A stretch of 64,000 bases of DNA from the NCBI GenBank assembly GCA_014825775.1, contig MVAQ01000094.1:1-64000 (forward strand), written 5' to 3'. The notes under the pieces are model-generated. The model was not told where the DNA came from, did no database searches, and was given only the letters and a program-made list of their open reading frames with translations. Below, in pieces: positions 29,901 through 45,133 of this stretch. The number at the start of each line of letters is the position of its first letter. Position 1 is the stretch's first letter. Origin of the DNA: Krasilnikovozyma curviuscula (taxonomy: Eukaryota; Basidiomycota; Tremellomycetes; Cystofilobasidiales; Mrakiaceae). Position numbers and translations under genes: made by a program.

Positions 29901-30513
29901 TGGAATGACATACGTACTCGAGCAAGCAATGCTTCAGTCTGCGCAAGGCGACTCTCTAACGATTCCACATAGCCTGTGCCTCAATGAAATCAGTGGGTTG
30001 CATTTCTTCAAAAAGTACTGTTGGTGTTACTTACCTTTCGGGGGTGCTCTCTTTTTCGATGACTCGAGATAGGTACAGGGCAAGTCTGACGAAATGCAGG
30101 TTGAGCAACCTGTTTTGAGCCAGATTTTCGAGCCTGGTTAGCCTCCCTCCACGTTTCCAAGAAAATAAACAGATGGTAACCGTACGATTGTTGGGCATCT
30201 CAAAGCCATTACATCGTTGCTGTTCAGCCCAATCATGCCCAGGCAAAGTCAGTTCGCAAGCGAGCTTTCGTAACATCTTTGCTCCAGGCTGTGGAAACTT
30301 ACCTTTCTTCTACGACAAACGTCACCTGTGGGTTGAGAAAGGATGGTAATAGTGCCGACAAGGGTCAGTAAATAACTTCGAAGGTAAAGCAGGACGGGGA
30401 GTATCATTGCGAGACTCACAAGCCCTCTGAATCTTCCTTTTCCTCTTCTCCCCAGTCGACGGTCCTCCTGTATCGTTCGTGTTGTCATCCTTCTCAGAAT
30501 CTGACGAAGCCAT
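26946..30513 (-). CDS. Zn2Cys6 transcription factor with fungal-specific TF domain
   Basis: DNA-binding regulator. Sixteen minus-strand exons, all in phase, 845 residues: 30513-30420, 30325-30303, 30219-30186, 30109-30035, 29973-29918, 29858-29505, 29440-29314, 29252-28913, 28842-28639, 28573-28528, 28457-28435, 28369-28207, 28141-27962, 27893-27722, 27657-27516, 27450-26946. The binuclear cluster is complete: ACDVCRRRKQRC, then RCSTC and LPCTYLE, followed by the usual KKRAPPKGYVESLESRL linker and coiled coil. The middle-homology region shows HLIDLYFKHSNSLLPLLHRP, CSQPGSCWIIAGEGLKYAQD, and LYYLDREFSAILGRPFSI, standard for this domain. The tail is Gln/Pro/Ser-rich and ends QQSFGHQ, a likely activation region. 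Target genes are unknown. It is divergent from the hydrolase gene. Confidence 0.93.
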
Positions 30514-30868
30514 GGCTGCTGGACTTCGAGCGTGAGAAAACTTGACTTTCAGCGTTGACGGTGCGATTCCGGCGTGCCACTGCTAGAACTTGTGGTTCGA
30601 TCGATGCCCATTTTACACCCCACCTGCCACAACATATTGTAATGGCCCTTTGTATCCAAGCCCGTTAAGAACATTTTCATATAACAACACTACTCACTAG
30701 GTACCTTCCTGTTATTCTACACGAGACCGGGAGGAATTTCCTCTTACAGCTCAAAAGCATCACCAGAAGCAAAGCAGATGGGCAGTGACCGACAGCAGCT
30801 GTACAGTCAAAGCTTCGAGCTGGCTTAGATCTGAAGCGGTAGCACAAGATTCTTATCCATCTCTTCCA
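30514..30868. promoter_or_regulatory. Divergent promoter region between the Zn2Cys6 factor and the hydrolase
   Basis: A 355-bp gap between two oppositely oriented start codons. It includes both 5' leaders. No specific operator was assigned. Confidence 0.55.
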
Positions 30869-32088
30869 ATGTCAGCTGAAAAGGAACAAGAACAGGAACA
30901 ACAACGAAAGCGTCAATTGCACCCAGCGACACTCACCGCCATAGCTATCGTGGGCCTACCTACGGTCCTCTGGTCATACAAATGTGTGGTAATGGTTCTT
31001 CTGCAGAGGAAGATCTACTATGTTCCTTACTTTCCCTTGTCTGGTAGGTGCACCTGTTCTTGACTTTCCCTGCGTCTTCTGAAACATGTTGGATGAAAGA
31101 CTCAAAGTGTTATTATGGCCAAAAATACAGCCAGAAAAGACGGTCCAAATTCTATCAAAGAGTCGCTATTGTCAAGTTTGAAATGGGGTGAGGTCTCAGT
31201 TGCGACGCAGAGTTCTGCTACATTTCGACGTGGGGTGGTTTGCAAAGGAATCGAAGTGGAAAGGCCGTCATCAGATAATGCTACTGCAAGAAGTAGAGAG
31301 GTTCATGAGGGGAATGCCCCTGTGATTTTGTACTTTCAAGGTAGGCAGATCAATACTTCCCCGGACTCTTAGTGGATATTGACCGATTCCTGTCTCTCTC
31401 AGGCAACGCTGGCGGTCCTTTGCAACGGGTTTCGATGTTTCATCACTTGCTGCATTCATCTAACTCACCTTTCAGTTGGACATGGAAATCGTCATCTTTG
31501 TCCCCATCGCCTACCATCGTCTCGATCTCACCTCGGGGCTACTACCTTTCCACTAAAACCAAGATTTCTGAGCATGGGATCTTGACCGACTACAAGTCAA
31601 TTTTGAATTACGTCCAGTCAGAGGAGCGGTACAGATCTCGACCTCTCGTCCTATACGGCCATTCCATTGGCGCTGCCATCATCTGCTGCTTGATGAGAAC
31701 CTGGTCTTCATCGCCTCCTGACTTGATCATTTTGGAAAATCCGCTGCCGTCCATCTCTCGAATGGTCAAGATCATATATCAATCCCCTTGGATGCCCTAC
31801 CACTATCTGGGCCGTTTTGCTTTTGACAAATGGAACGCAATAGACGCGCTCTCGACACCAAACACATCGCTGTCAAGAACGCCAATTCTTTTCATTTCGT
31901 CGATAAAGGATGAACTTATACCTACTGCGGTGGTGAAGGAGATGTATGTGAGAAGTCTGGTGCACGGGGCTGAGAAGAGGACGTTTGCTCAGGTCGACGG
32001 GGTAGGAATCGGACATGACACGGCGTGGAAAGCCAACCAGTGGAAAAAGGTAGTTCACGAGGCTTTGCGTGAATGCGATATTATCTAA
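30869..32088 (+). CDS. Alpha/beta hydrolase, Bem46/ABHD13 type
   Basis: Probable membrane-anchored serine hydrolase; natural substrate unknown. Exons 30869-31043, 31131-31340, 31403-32088, in phase, 356 residues. An N-terminal membrane segment (LTAIAIVGLPTVLWSYKCVV) is followed by the Bem46-like RKIYYVPYFPLS stretch. The catalytic region shows VILYFQGNAGG (oxyanion strand), SPRGYYLSTKTKISEHGI, the nucleophile elbow LYGHSIGAA (Ser in GHSIG), an acid at SSIKDELIP, and a His at GIGHDTAW. All three triad positions are thus present in order. The start was taken as the first in-frame ATG. A competing acceptor 18 nt upstream of exon 2 would shift frame and was rejected. Confidence 0.88.
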
Positions 32089-32518
32089 TGAGCTTTGACC
32101 ACTGGTTCCGTACATTGCGCACGCACGTCGTTTCCTTAAGTTCGACACCACGTTTGAAAAGATATCAACAAGGCGCTTGCTTTAGACGTTGATAAATTGC
32201 CTGCGTGGGCCCGATGGGTCTCGTTATTCATACCTTCTTCTCCCTTTCTCAGCCCCTCGATCTTGTTACAGAGATTGTCACTTTAACGTGTCTGCAAGTC
32301 ATCAGTTCCTTGTGCACTTAGCTGTTTCTCCCATCTGACAATAGGAAGCTAGCCATCAAGCATAAAGGAGCGCCGGTCAAGCAATCAACTAATTCTCCTC
32401 TGGGTTTACGCGACTTACTCATGAACAGAGCGCGACGCACTGCAGTCTCGACGCTGACTACCGCCTATACCCAATCCTAAATCTGTAACGACACCCAATT
32501 CCCCCCGCACAAACTGCT
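32089..32518. other. Intergenic, nothing recognised
   Basis: Tandem gap of 430 bp between the hydrolase and the MYND gene. No gene or repeat is supported. Confidence 0.5.
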
Positions 32519-33574
32519 ATGGATCCCACGACGTGTTTCAAGTGCCTAAAGAAGAACGACGGTAGTGAGCCCGACTACAAAATGTGCGTCCTATGAGCTG
32601 ACTACAGGTAGTGGAATAGCGACCCAGCCCTTCTCATTTACCATGTTCCTACAGCTGTTCAAGATGCAAAAGGTTCTCCTACTGCTCAGTGAAGTGCCAG
32701 AAAGATGGTTTGTCCTTTTTCCTTTTGTCTTTTAAGCTCTCTGAACACTAAGCCTCCTTCAATAGATTGGCCGGACCACTCAAAGATATGTGCAGCTTCT
32801 ACTACAGCTGTAAACAAATATACAGTAACCCCCAAACCGTTGGATATGGAGGAACGTGAGTCTATGCCGACTAGATCTTGGTTGAAGCTTGTAAAGACAC
32901 TCACCACAGACAATTAACAGAAATGAAATCGTTACTGGAGCACAACAGCGATACCTTCAATGTGTGCTGTATACAGGCATTAGAACTTTCTGTCAAATCT
33001 AAACGCCCCGGAGTTGTGAGTTTGTATGCCCCATTTTCTGGCTTAGCACTCCCTGCTCATCTGGCTCTGCCGTACGTTCTCTATTCGCAGCAAGAAGAAG
33101 CCTGCTTGGTAAAGCTTTACAAGACTTCCTCCAATAAATTAGAAATCGGTTCTATCCAGTCAATGTCTCTGAACAAACTAGTCTCGCGCCATTCTTTCTC
33201 TGAAGAGAGTTTCGACGAGCTGGTGAGGATGCGACTGGAGTGTAAAGCTGATGAAAATATCGTGAAGGGGATGTTGTTTTTGGAGTCCGGATACATGGAA
33301 GAAGGGTGAGTCCATAACAACCAAGACCTCCGATAGAACGTGACGGCAGCTGACTGAAGAATACCATTGTTACATTAAGGGTTGCTCCACTGATCTGGAC
33401 TCACTTTGAGTTCTCGTAAGCCTTGGGTTTCTAAAACTTTCTTCCAGTGACTTGCTGACAGCTCGAGTTTCCTCCAGATCCATGGCTCTAGATGCGCTAG
33501 ACACATCAAACGTCAAGGGTTTGGTCGAGAAACCTGAATTTAGGGCACACTTGAATAAGGTCTTAGTCCAGTAG
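32519..33574 (+). CDS. MYND zinc-finger protein
   Basis: Six exons in phase (32519-32583, 32655-32707, 32766-32855, 32921-33305, 33380-33415, 33448-33574), 251 residues. The MYND finger occupies residues about 6-50: CFKC, then CSRCKRFSYCSVKCQKDDW and DHSKIC, giving the full Cys/His ligand series. MYND fingers bind proline-rich partners and are common in transcription corepressors and SET-domain proteins. No SET domain is present; the rest is a helical domain of unknown type (ALELSVKSKRPGVV and following). Exon 1 must run past a tempting early donor (GGTAGT) to keep the third and fourth cysteines in phase. Function beyond protein binding is not known. Confidence 0.82.
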
Positions 33575-34108
33575 CGTTTCAATTGGGAGAGGAACTTGAA
33601 TTGAGATGCAATTTTAGCGGTTGTGTGGTATTACATGAGCATGGTGCTTGCGTCTGTCGTCCTCCCATCGCAATCAAAACAACCATTTTGATCGCTTCCA
33701 CCGCACACCTTCGTCCTTTGAACATGCATATGCAGTTCGAGGGTATTATTGACCAACTGAATCTGATGTGAACTGCTCGTATTGTGACGAAACCGTTGCG
33801 TGTGAATCGCTGCGCAAGGAGCAACAATAGATATTTTTCAATATTGCGTAATATTGCTCAAAAAGACATGGAAGGAACTCCAGGATGTTCTTGACCTGAT
33901 TCCGATACCGGCGAGTGGTTGTTTGGCACTATTTAGAGAGTCAGACTTATAAAAAAGTCGAATCCTCCAAAAAATCGCTCGAGATTCTTGTGAATTTCCT
34001 TCCCTGCCACCACCTACCCGTCACTTCCCTAAATTATCGTCTGGCTACCCAACTTTTTCTAGACTGGTACTAGAGAGGTCCTGCTAGACTGTAGGATTGA
34101 TACTAAGC
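33575..34108. promoter_or_regulatory. ISWI gene upstream region
   Basis: 534 bp between the MYND gene and ISWI, both plus strand. Probably the MYND 3' UTR and ISWI promoter. Nothing specific was recognised. Confidence 0.45.
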
Positions 34109-39011
<4,903 letters not shown>

Positions 39012-39470
39012 TTATAAATTGTCCGGAACATGACAACCCAACGACCACAACTGTAGAATCACCAGCGTTCATTAGCTATGTCATAAACAACTCTATCAAT
39101 TATATCCCGTATACAACAAACCCTCCCATGTTTTCTCTTTTCTTTCTGTTATTCCGTTTACCACTTTGCTTGAACAAGGTTGGAGGCGCTGCTGGTTGGC
39201 GCAATAATAAGCTTCTGCGGGATTATAGTCACTCGTTGACTGCTCGAATGCCGTCGGTGGAAAGATTGTCTTTCCCTATCTCTTCATCTTGCAGGCGTGT
39301 GTAAATTCTCTCCTTGATCTCTATAAGCACTTGCAGAAAAACTTAAAATCCAACAAAAATTACAACCAAAATCGAATTTGCCTTTCGTCATATTCAAATC
39401 AGCTGCTGAACTTGCCTCGAACCTGCCCTCAACCCACAACTCTTCAAAGTCACTTCACCCTCTGGCAAGG
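39012..39470. other. Intergenic ISWI/NBP35
   Basis: 459 bp between same-strand genes; AT-rich downstream of ISWI. Nothing recognised. Confidence 0.45.
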
Positions 39471-41083
39471 ATGTCTACCATGGTTGATGTGCCCGCAGAC
39501 GCTCCTGAGCATTGCCCAGTCAGTGGTGGCTTTGTGCCCTTTTTCTCTGCTGATAAATCATGCTCTCACGGGAGACAAAAACTGACGAAACCCGCTGCAT
39601 TCTCCCCATTCCTGTTGCCTTTGACCCTTTCATACTGTATGAATTGGTTTCATACTCCCTTGTGCACTACAGGGTACTGAGTCGACATTTGCAGGAAAAA
39701 CCGCAGCCTGTGAAGGATGCCCAAACCAATCCATTTGCGCCTCTGACGCTATCAAGCTTCCAGATCCAGACCTTCCATTAATCAGAGAAAGGATGTCTGC
39801 CATCAAAAGGAAGATTCTTGTCCTCAGCGGGAAGGGCGGTGTTGGAAAGAGTACGTTCAGTGCTGCGTTGGGATGGGCTCTCAGTGCCGACTCGGAGGTT
39901 CAGGTAAGCAACTATTTTTCGAGATGCCTTGTTCTTTTATCTTTTCTTTGGAACTCTATGGGAACTTTGATAGTCTGTACTGCCGTCTTATTGGCTGGCG
40001 ATGTTCTCACACCTTTGTGAGGCAGGCCACCATCGTGTGGTGTTGATTTTGGCTTGAAGTCCTTCTTGACAGTCTTCGCTTTCGCGGTGCGGTCCTTTGC
40101 TGATGGGAAACAGTTAAAGTGACCCAACTTCTGTCTGGAGTGTTGTACTTCAGATCTCTCTTCCTGGGATTGATCCCCATCACGATTTGATGCATCTACC
40201 TGGCGTACCGGCACCTCGCGCACCCTTTTTTCCAATGATCTGCAGTCTCTAATTTTTAGTCGAGTTTCGAAGTTTCAACATTATACTGACTACTTATTCA
40301 AACACCGCACTGCGTTACCCAATCAATGCAGACTGGCTTAATGGACATTGATATCTGTGGTCCTTCGATTCCTCAAATGATGGGTCTCCAAAACGAAACA
40401 ATTCACTCGTCCGCTGATGGATGGTCCCCCGTGTACTTGTCCGACAACTTGGCTTGCATGTCCATTGGGTTTCTTCTCCCAAACAGCACATCTGCGATCA
40501 TCTGGCGTGGCCCAAAAAAGAATCAGATGATCAAGCAGTTCCTCAAGGATGTCGACTGGGGCACTCTTGATTATTTGGTCATCGACACACCACCCGGTAC
40601 ATCAGACGAACATCTAAGCGTCGTCAAATACTTGACTGAAGGCGGAATTGACGGTGCTGTTCTGGTTACTACTCCACAAGAAGTTTCACTTCAAGATGTT
40701 CGAAAGGAACTCGACTTTTGCAGGAAGGTCAACATCAAGGTGCTCGGGATCGTCGAAAATATGTCCGGATTCGTGTGTCCCTCTTGCAGCGGAAAAAGTG
40801 ATGTATTCTTCCCTAGCACTGGTGGTGCCAGTAGGATGGCGAAGGAGGCTGGGATTGATTTCCTGGGCGAGATTCCGTTGGATCCCAGGATTGGGAAGTG
40901 TTGCGATCAGGGATTAAGCTTCTTGGAGGAGTTTCCCGACAGTCCAAGCACCAAAGCTTACATGAGCATCGTCAACCGTGAGTTTTTTTTTTTTTTCGTT
41001 CGTTCGCTTCGTGAAAGCAAGCCTGTCGGAACTGAAAAATGGATTTCGCTTTAGGTATCAAAACATCCCTTGGCGACGCCTAA
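39471..41083 (+). CDS. NBP35: Cytosolic Fe-S cluster assembly scaffold Nbp35 (NUBP1)
   Basis: P-loop NTPase that, with Cfd1, builds 4Fe-4S clusters for cytosolic and nuclear proteins. Exons 39471-39518, 39673-39903, 40332-40977, 41055-41083, in phase, 317 residues. The N-terminal ferredoxin-like motif that separates Nbp35 from Cfd1 is present: HCP, then [10 protein letters not shown]. The deviant Walker A is [11 protein letters not shown]; switch regions MDIDICGPS and [12 protein letters not shown] follow; the C-terminal bridging motif is CPSC. Intron 2 is 428 nt, about six times the local norm. The last exon supplies only nine codons (IKTSLGDA and stop). Confidence 0.95.
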
Positions 41084-41553
41084 ATGCAACCACAAGCGCT
41101 ACAGTCTCATCTCAAGTCACATTAATCTCCAGCATAACACTTATATCCATACGAACAACGCTACTGTATCCATAGGACTATCTTACCCTCCGTCATCCTC
41201 GACACTCGATCTTGTCTCTGCCGTGCGATCCAAACCAGCTCTCGACACTCTTTCTCTTGGATTTCAAATACCATTTCTGTCATTCCTCAATTTACCTAGA
41301 TTTCCCCCTTTTCCTTGTTATATTTCTAGCCTTGTTTGTACTTCTACAGCATCCTATCTCGAACAGTTCCTCGATCGTGCGATATCTTATATATTAATGA
41401 TCGCGACGCTTTCGTTCTCTTCTTCACTGTATAGCAAACTGGAAGTGAAGCGGACCAGGCGACCATCTTTGACTCGTGGCGTCCAGTGCTGGTTGGTCGA
41501 AGCGACGTCTGTCGTCGTTGACCGGCCAACACCAATAACCGCAAAGGTCCAAC
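41084..41553. other. Intergenic NBP35/VPS60
   Basis: 470 bp between same-strand genes. Pyrimidine-rich; no gene recognised. Confidence 0.45.
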
Positions 41554-42693
41554 ATGAACAGAATCTTTGGAACAAGCAAAGGAACACCCAAGCCAACACT
41601 GAACGATGCTATTGCTAGCGTGAGTCCCTTTGTCGCATTCAAAAAGCATTGCAGCAGTCATCTATCCCGCCGCCCTCTTTCTCCCGTTTCCATTCTCTCG
41701 CTAACTGTGTTTTATGTTGTGCCTGATGCAGACAGACACGAGGATGGGCACTATAGAAGTCAAGGTCAGGAAGTTGGATGCTGAGTTGGGCAGGTATAAG
41801 GAACAGATGGCTAAAATGAGGGACGGACCTGGGAAGGTAAGCAACACACCACTTACGGACTTTGTTCTCTTCCTCTCCCTTTCCACAGTTTCACTGATCC
41901 AGTCTCTTTCCCTTGTCTGATCTCTTGGGCACTTCCCTTTAATACAAACAGACGGCCATCCAAACACGAGCCCTCCGAACGTTGAAGCAGAAACGAATGT
42001 ACGAGACGCAGATGCAGCAGCTGCAGCAGCAGACGTTCAACATGGAACAAGCTTCAATGACGACTGAGAATCTAAGAAATACGATGGCTACTGTGGATGC
42101 TATGAAGATGGCCAATAAGGAGATGAAGAAGCAGTATAAGGGGCTCGACATTGACAAAATTGAGGTAAGCTTCTGACTGCACGCTGCTTTGGTTCTGAGG
42201 GTTACGGCACTAGAATTGAACATGGGGTTTTTTTTATTGGTGTGTAGTCGATCCATTACGATATGGAAGACCTGATAGAGCAAGCGAATGAAATCCAGGA
42301 ATCGCTGGGTCGAAGTTATGGTGTGCCCGATGAGATTGACGAGAGTGATTTACAAGCTGGTAGGTCGTACTCCAGGAGCCTCCTTCTTGGTGTAATTTTT
42401 CTGCTGCTGATGCTGCTGTAATCTTTCCTTTCAACAGAGCTGGATGCGTTGGGTGATGAAGATTATGAGACGGAGGAAGTCCCGTCATATCTACGGGATT
42501 CCACGGCAGTACCTGACTTCATAGATGAGGCACCAGTCGAGAATACTGTAAATACAGTTATCGCCTTCTAGATCGTCTTGTTGCTTAGACACTGACTTTC
42601 TTGACGCCGCAACCACGTCTTCTTTGGAACCATTGTTTTGACATTCCCTGCTACTTACAGCCAACGACTGCTCAGCCGGAAGCAGCACGATAG
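41554..42693 (+). CDS. VPS60: ESCRT-III associated protein Vps60/CHMP5
   Basis: Snf7-fold protein acting late in multivesicular body formation with Vta1/Vps4. Exons 41554-41619, 41732-41836, 41952-42164, 42248-42359, 42438-42547, 42661-42693, in phase, 212 residues. Start [20 protein letters not shown] matches the Vps60 opening. Then long helices [20 protein letters not shown] and [20 protein letters not shown], an acidic second half ([13 protein letters not shown]) and the family ending region VPDFIDEAP. The helical core is basic and the C-terminus acidic, as expected of ESCRT-III folds. Confidence 0.93.
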
Positions 42694-43386
42694 TCTGCCC
42701 ACCTCCTCTCTCCACTTGTGTTTTGAGGGCTTTAGATGATCGGTGCTGATGGCGTGGCGCTACCTCCGCCGTCTTTCGTCCTCCGCCTCTTACTTAACCT
42801 GTGTCCTACCATGGCAGTTTCTTCCTACAACCACATCGTCTAGTCTGAAACGATTGCTATTTGTATTGGAATAAGGCGACAGTCAACGTTTCTGCTGATC
42901 CTGATGGTTTCGATCATATCGTGTTGGCTTTGGACATCAACATGATTTGTTGAGTTCAGCCCTTTGATATGATGCCTGTCTTGATATATAGCAGCTATAT
43001 TGGCCTTCGCTAGACACAACTTCCTTGAAAGAACTACCATTGTACTCTCATCCCTCCCCCTTTCGATGATTGTGATCTTATTCTCGAGCAGGCGAGCACA
43101 TGGTGCGCTCCAGAGGAAAAGGTTGTGCGGCAGCAACACTTCTGGCTCAGCAGAATCGCATTTTCTGCTGTTCTATTGCGCGCCGACGCAAGACTTCTCT
43201 GCTGCTGTCCATACACGTTCCGAACCTGGCCTCAGCCCTGGAGAAAAGACTTAAAAAAATCCGGAGAATTGGGCGCAGGGCGATTGAGGCGAATCATCGA
43301 CCAAAAAGTTGAATCGACACCCATTCCCCTTGCTGTACGATAAAACAACCATCCAACTCTCACCTTCTCATCTTATAACCAAGTAA
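42694..43386. other. Intergenic VPS60/Rheb-like gene
   Basis: 693 bp. Short frames occur (for example 43100-43312 plus, very basic), but no family or splice support. Likely holds the promoter of the GTPase gene. Confidence 0.45.
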
Positions 43387-44639
43387 ATGTCAGACGCCGG
43401 GTCAAAGAAGAAGATTGCTGTCTTGGGAAGCAGAAGTGTTGGTCAGTCCCTCCTGCCCTGAGCTCCAAAGCAGATACCCAAAAGAGCGGACACATTTTCC
43501 TCTTCGAAGGGGAAGTGTTCGATTGAGCGTCTGATGGTTTGGAATGACTGACTGACTGAATGAAACTACTCTCTTTGCTTCTTCTATGCTATCCTCTCAA
43601 TGGAAACCCGTTATCTCGCGATGGCCTTGGCTTACTGGTGGATCGAATGGGGTCTCTTGACGGACAGGCAAATCGTCTTTCATCTCGAGATATGTTGACG
43701 GCCCTCAGACAGAAATAGACTCATACCATCCAACGATCGAGAGAGTAGTAGAGAAGAAGGTCAAGTTCAATGGGAAGGACTACTCGTTGGAGATTTTCGA
43801 TACGGCGGGCCAGGTCAGTCTCCCTTCTCTCGCTGGTCTCGTTATCGCTCGCGTGCAAGACAAAGTCTGACACAGCTACACAACATCTCAACTCGTCTTC
43901 ACATGGTGCTCAAACGATTGGTGGGATTGATTGAATGACCAGGTACGAATGCTATCTCTTCCTCTCACTTCTTTCTCCCGAGATTTGCTCGCGTGCACTG
44001 GCGGAAAGGCGGAATGTGTCTAATTCTCTTCTTTGCTTTTCTCCATTTTGGGTTCTTTTTCTACCCCATCCAAACCACTTGTTCCACGCGATATTTTCGA
44101 TTCTCTACAATGTAGGACGAAGGGTCTTTCTTCCCTCTGAAGTACGCTGTCGGCATCTCTGGTTACATTCTAGTCTACTCGATTGCCAACAGGGAATCTT
44201 TTGAACTGGTCAAGACGATACATGAGAAGATGTTGGATCAGATGGGTGCTGAGTACGCTCCTTGTGTTGTAGTTGGTCAAAAGAGTGATTTGTCCTCGAA
44301 TCGGTAAGTAACCTCTCTTACCGCAAATTCACTGCAAATCCAACTCGCTCAAAGTCCAAGCTGTAAAACTTTACTGACTTGGTTTCATTGAATGTTTGTT
44401 TTAATTCATGCAGACAAGTTTCTGTCGCTGAAGGTAAAGAATTAGCTTCCAAAATCAGAGCACCCTTCGTCGAAACCTCCGCCCGAGATAACTCTCATAT
44501 CGACGAACCCGTCCAGCTCCTCATCCCTGAAATCCTTAGAGCCGACGGTGTGGACATCTCTTCAACTACATCGAATTCAGCTCAAGCACCTGCTGGCGGA
44601 GGAAGCTGGTTGAGCTCTTGGTTCGGCGGGAAGAAGTAG
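43387..44639 (+). CDS. RHB1: Rheb-like small GTPase, non-canonical (altered G4, no CaaX)
   Basis: Rheb switches TORC1 on in a GTP-dependent way at endomembranes. Exons 43387-43441, 43668-43813, 44116-44303, 44414-44639, in phase, 204 residues (human Rheb 184). G1 is AVLGSRSVGKSS, with the Arg-for-Gly change that marks Rheb; effector loop YHPTIE; G3 IFDTAGQDEGSFF. G4 reads VGQKSDL, where Rheb and Ras proteins have NKxD, so the base-recognition Asn is Gln. G5 reads ETSARDN. The C-terminus is a Gly/Ser linker ending SSWFGGKK with no CaaX cysteine. The two first introns are 226 and 302 nt. I saw no downstream exon that would restore a CaaX box. Confidence 0.85.
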
Positions 44640-45133
44640 ACAGCTTGTTTCGTTGCTAGAAACTTTTTCTTCTGTCTTCTTCCTTGGTTTTCCCTTTGTT
44701 GGATTTCTGGTCATCTCCTTTCAAAGTATTGCAATAAATTTTACTTTCACAATCTCCATTCTGCGTCCTTTATAGATCTCTCCTTTCCCTGTCATCGTGT
44801 TAAGCTACTCTATCGCTGTTCTTTGCGTAATCTTTCTCTGTGTTTTCTCGTTTCCCTCTTCTTTTCTCGTATCATACAAAAAACATATATACAATCGGCA
44901 TCTAAACTCATCCACCACCACACTTTGGACAGTCTCTACTCTATTTAATCATTTGTTTTCGTGTTTCTTTTCAGCTGCTGCAAGTATTTCTTGGTCTGAA
45001 AATGCGTGAAACTGAATTTGGAGAATGCGGTATCGTGTACAACAAAGTGAGTTGTGTCTACTTAAAATGCAATATGCTGAATTGTTACTACACTGCCAGC
45101 CTGATTCCAGACCCTGAGACTCTTGAAATCATT
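44640..45133. other. Convergent 3' region
   Basis: 494 bp between the 3' ends of the GTPase gene (plus) and RSM22 (minus). An AATAAA-like signal (caataaa) lies about 100 bp after the GTPase stop. No gene seen. Confidence 0.5.

Noticed and set aside
40007..40235. Antisense frame inside NBP35 intron 2 with a basic, ribosomal-protein-like look
   Set aside because: No match to a known ribosomal protein, no start or splice support; kept only as part of the long-intron observation.
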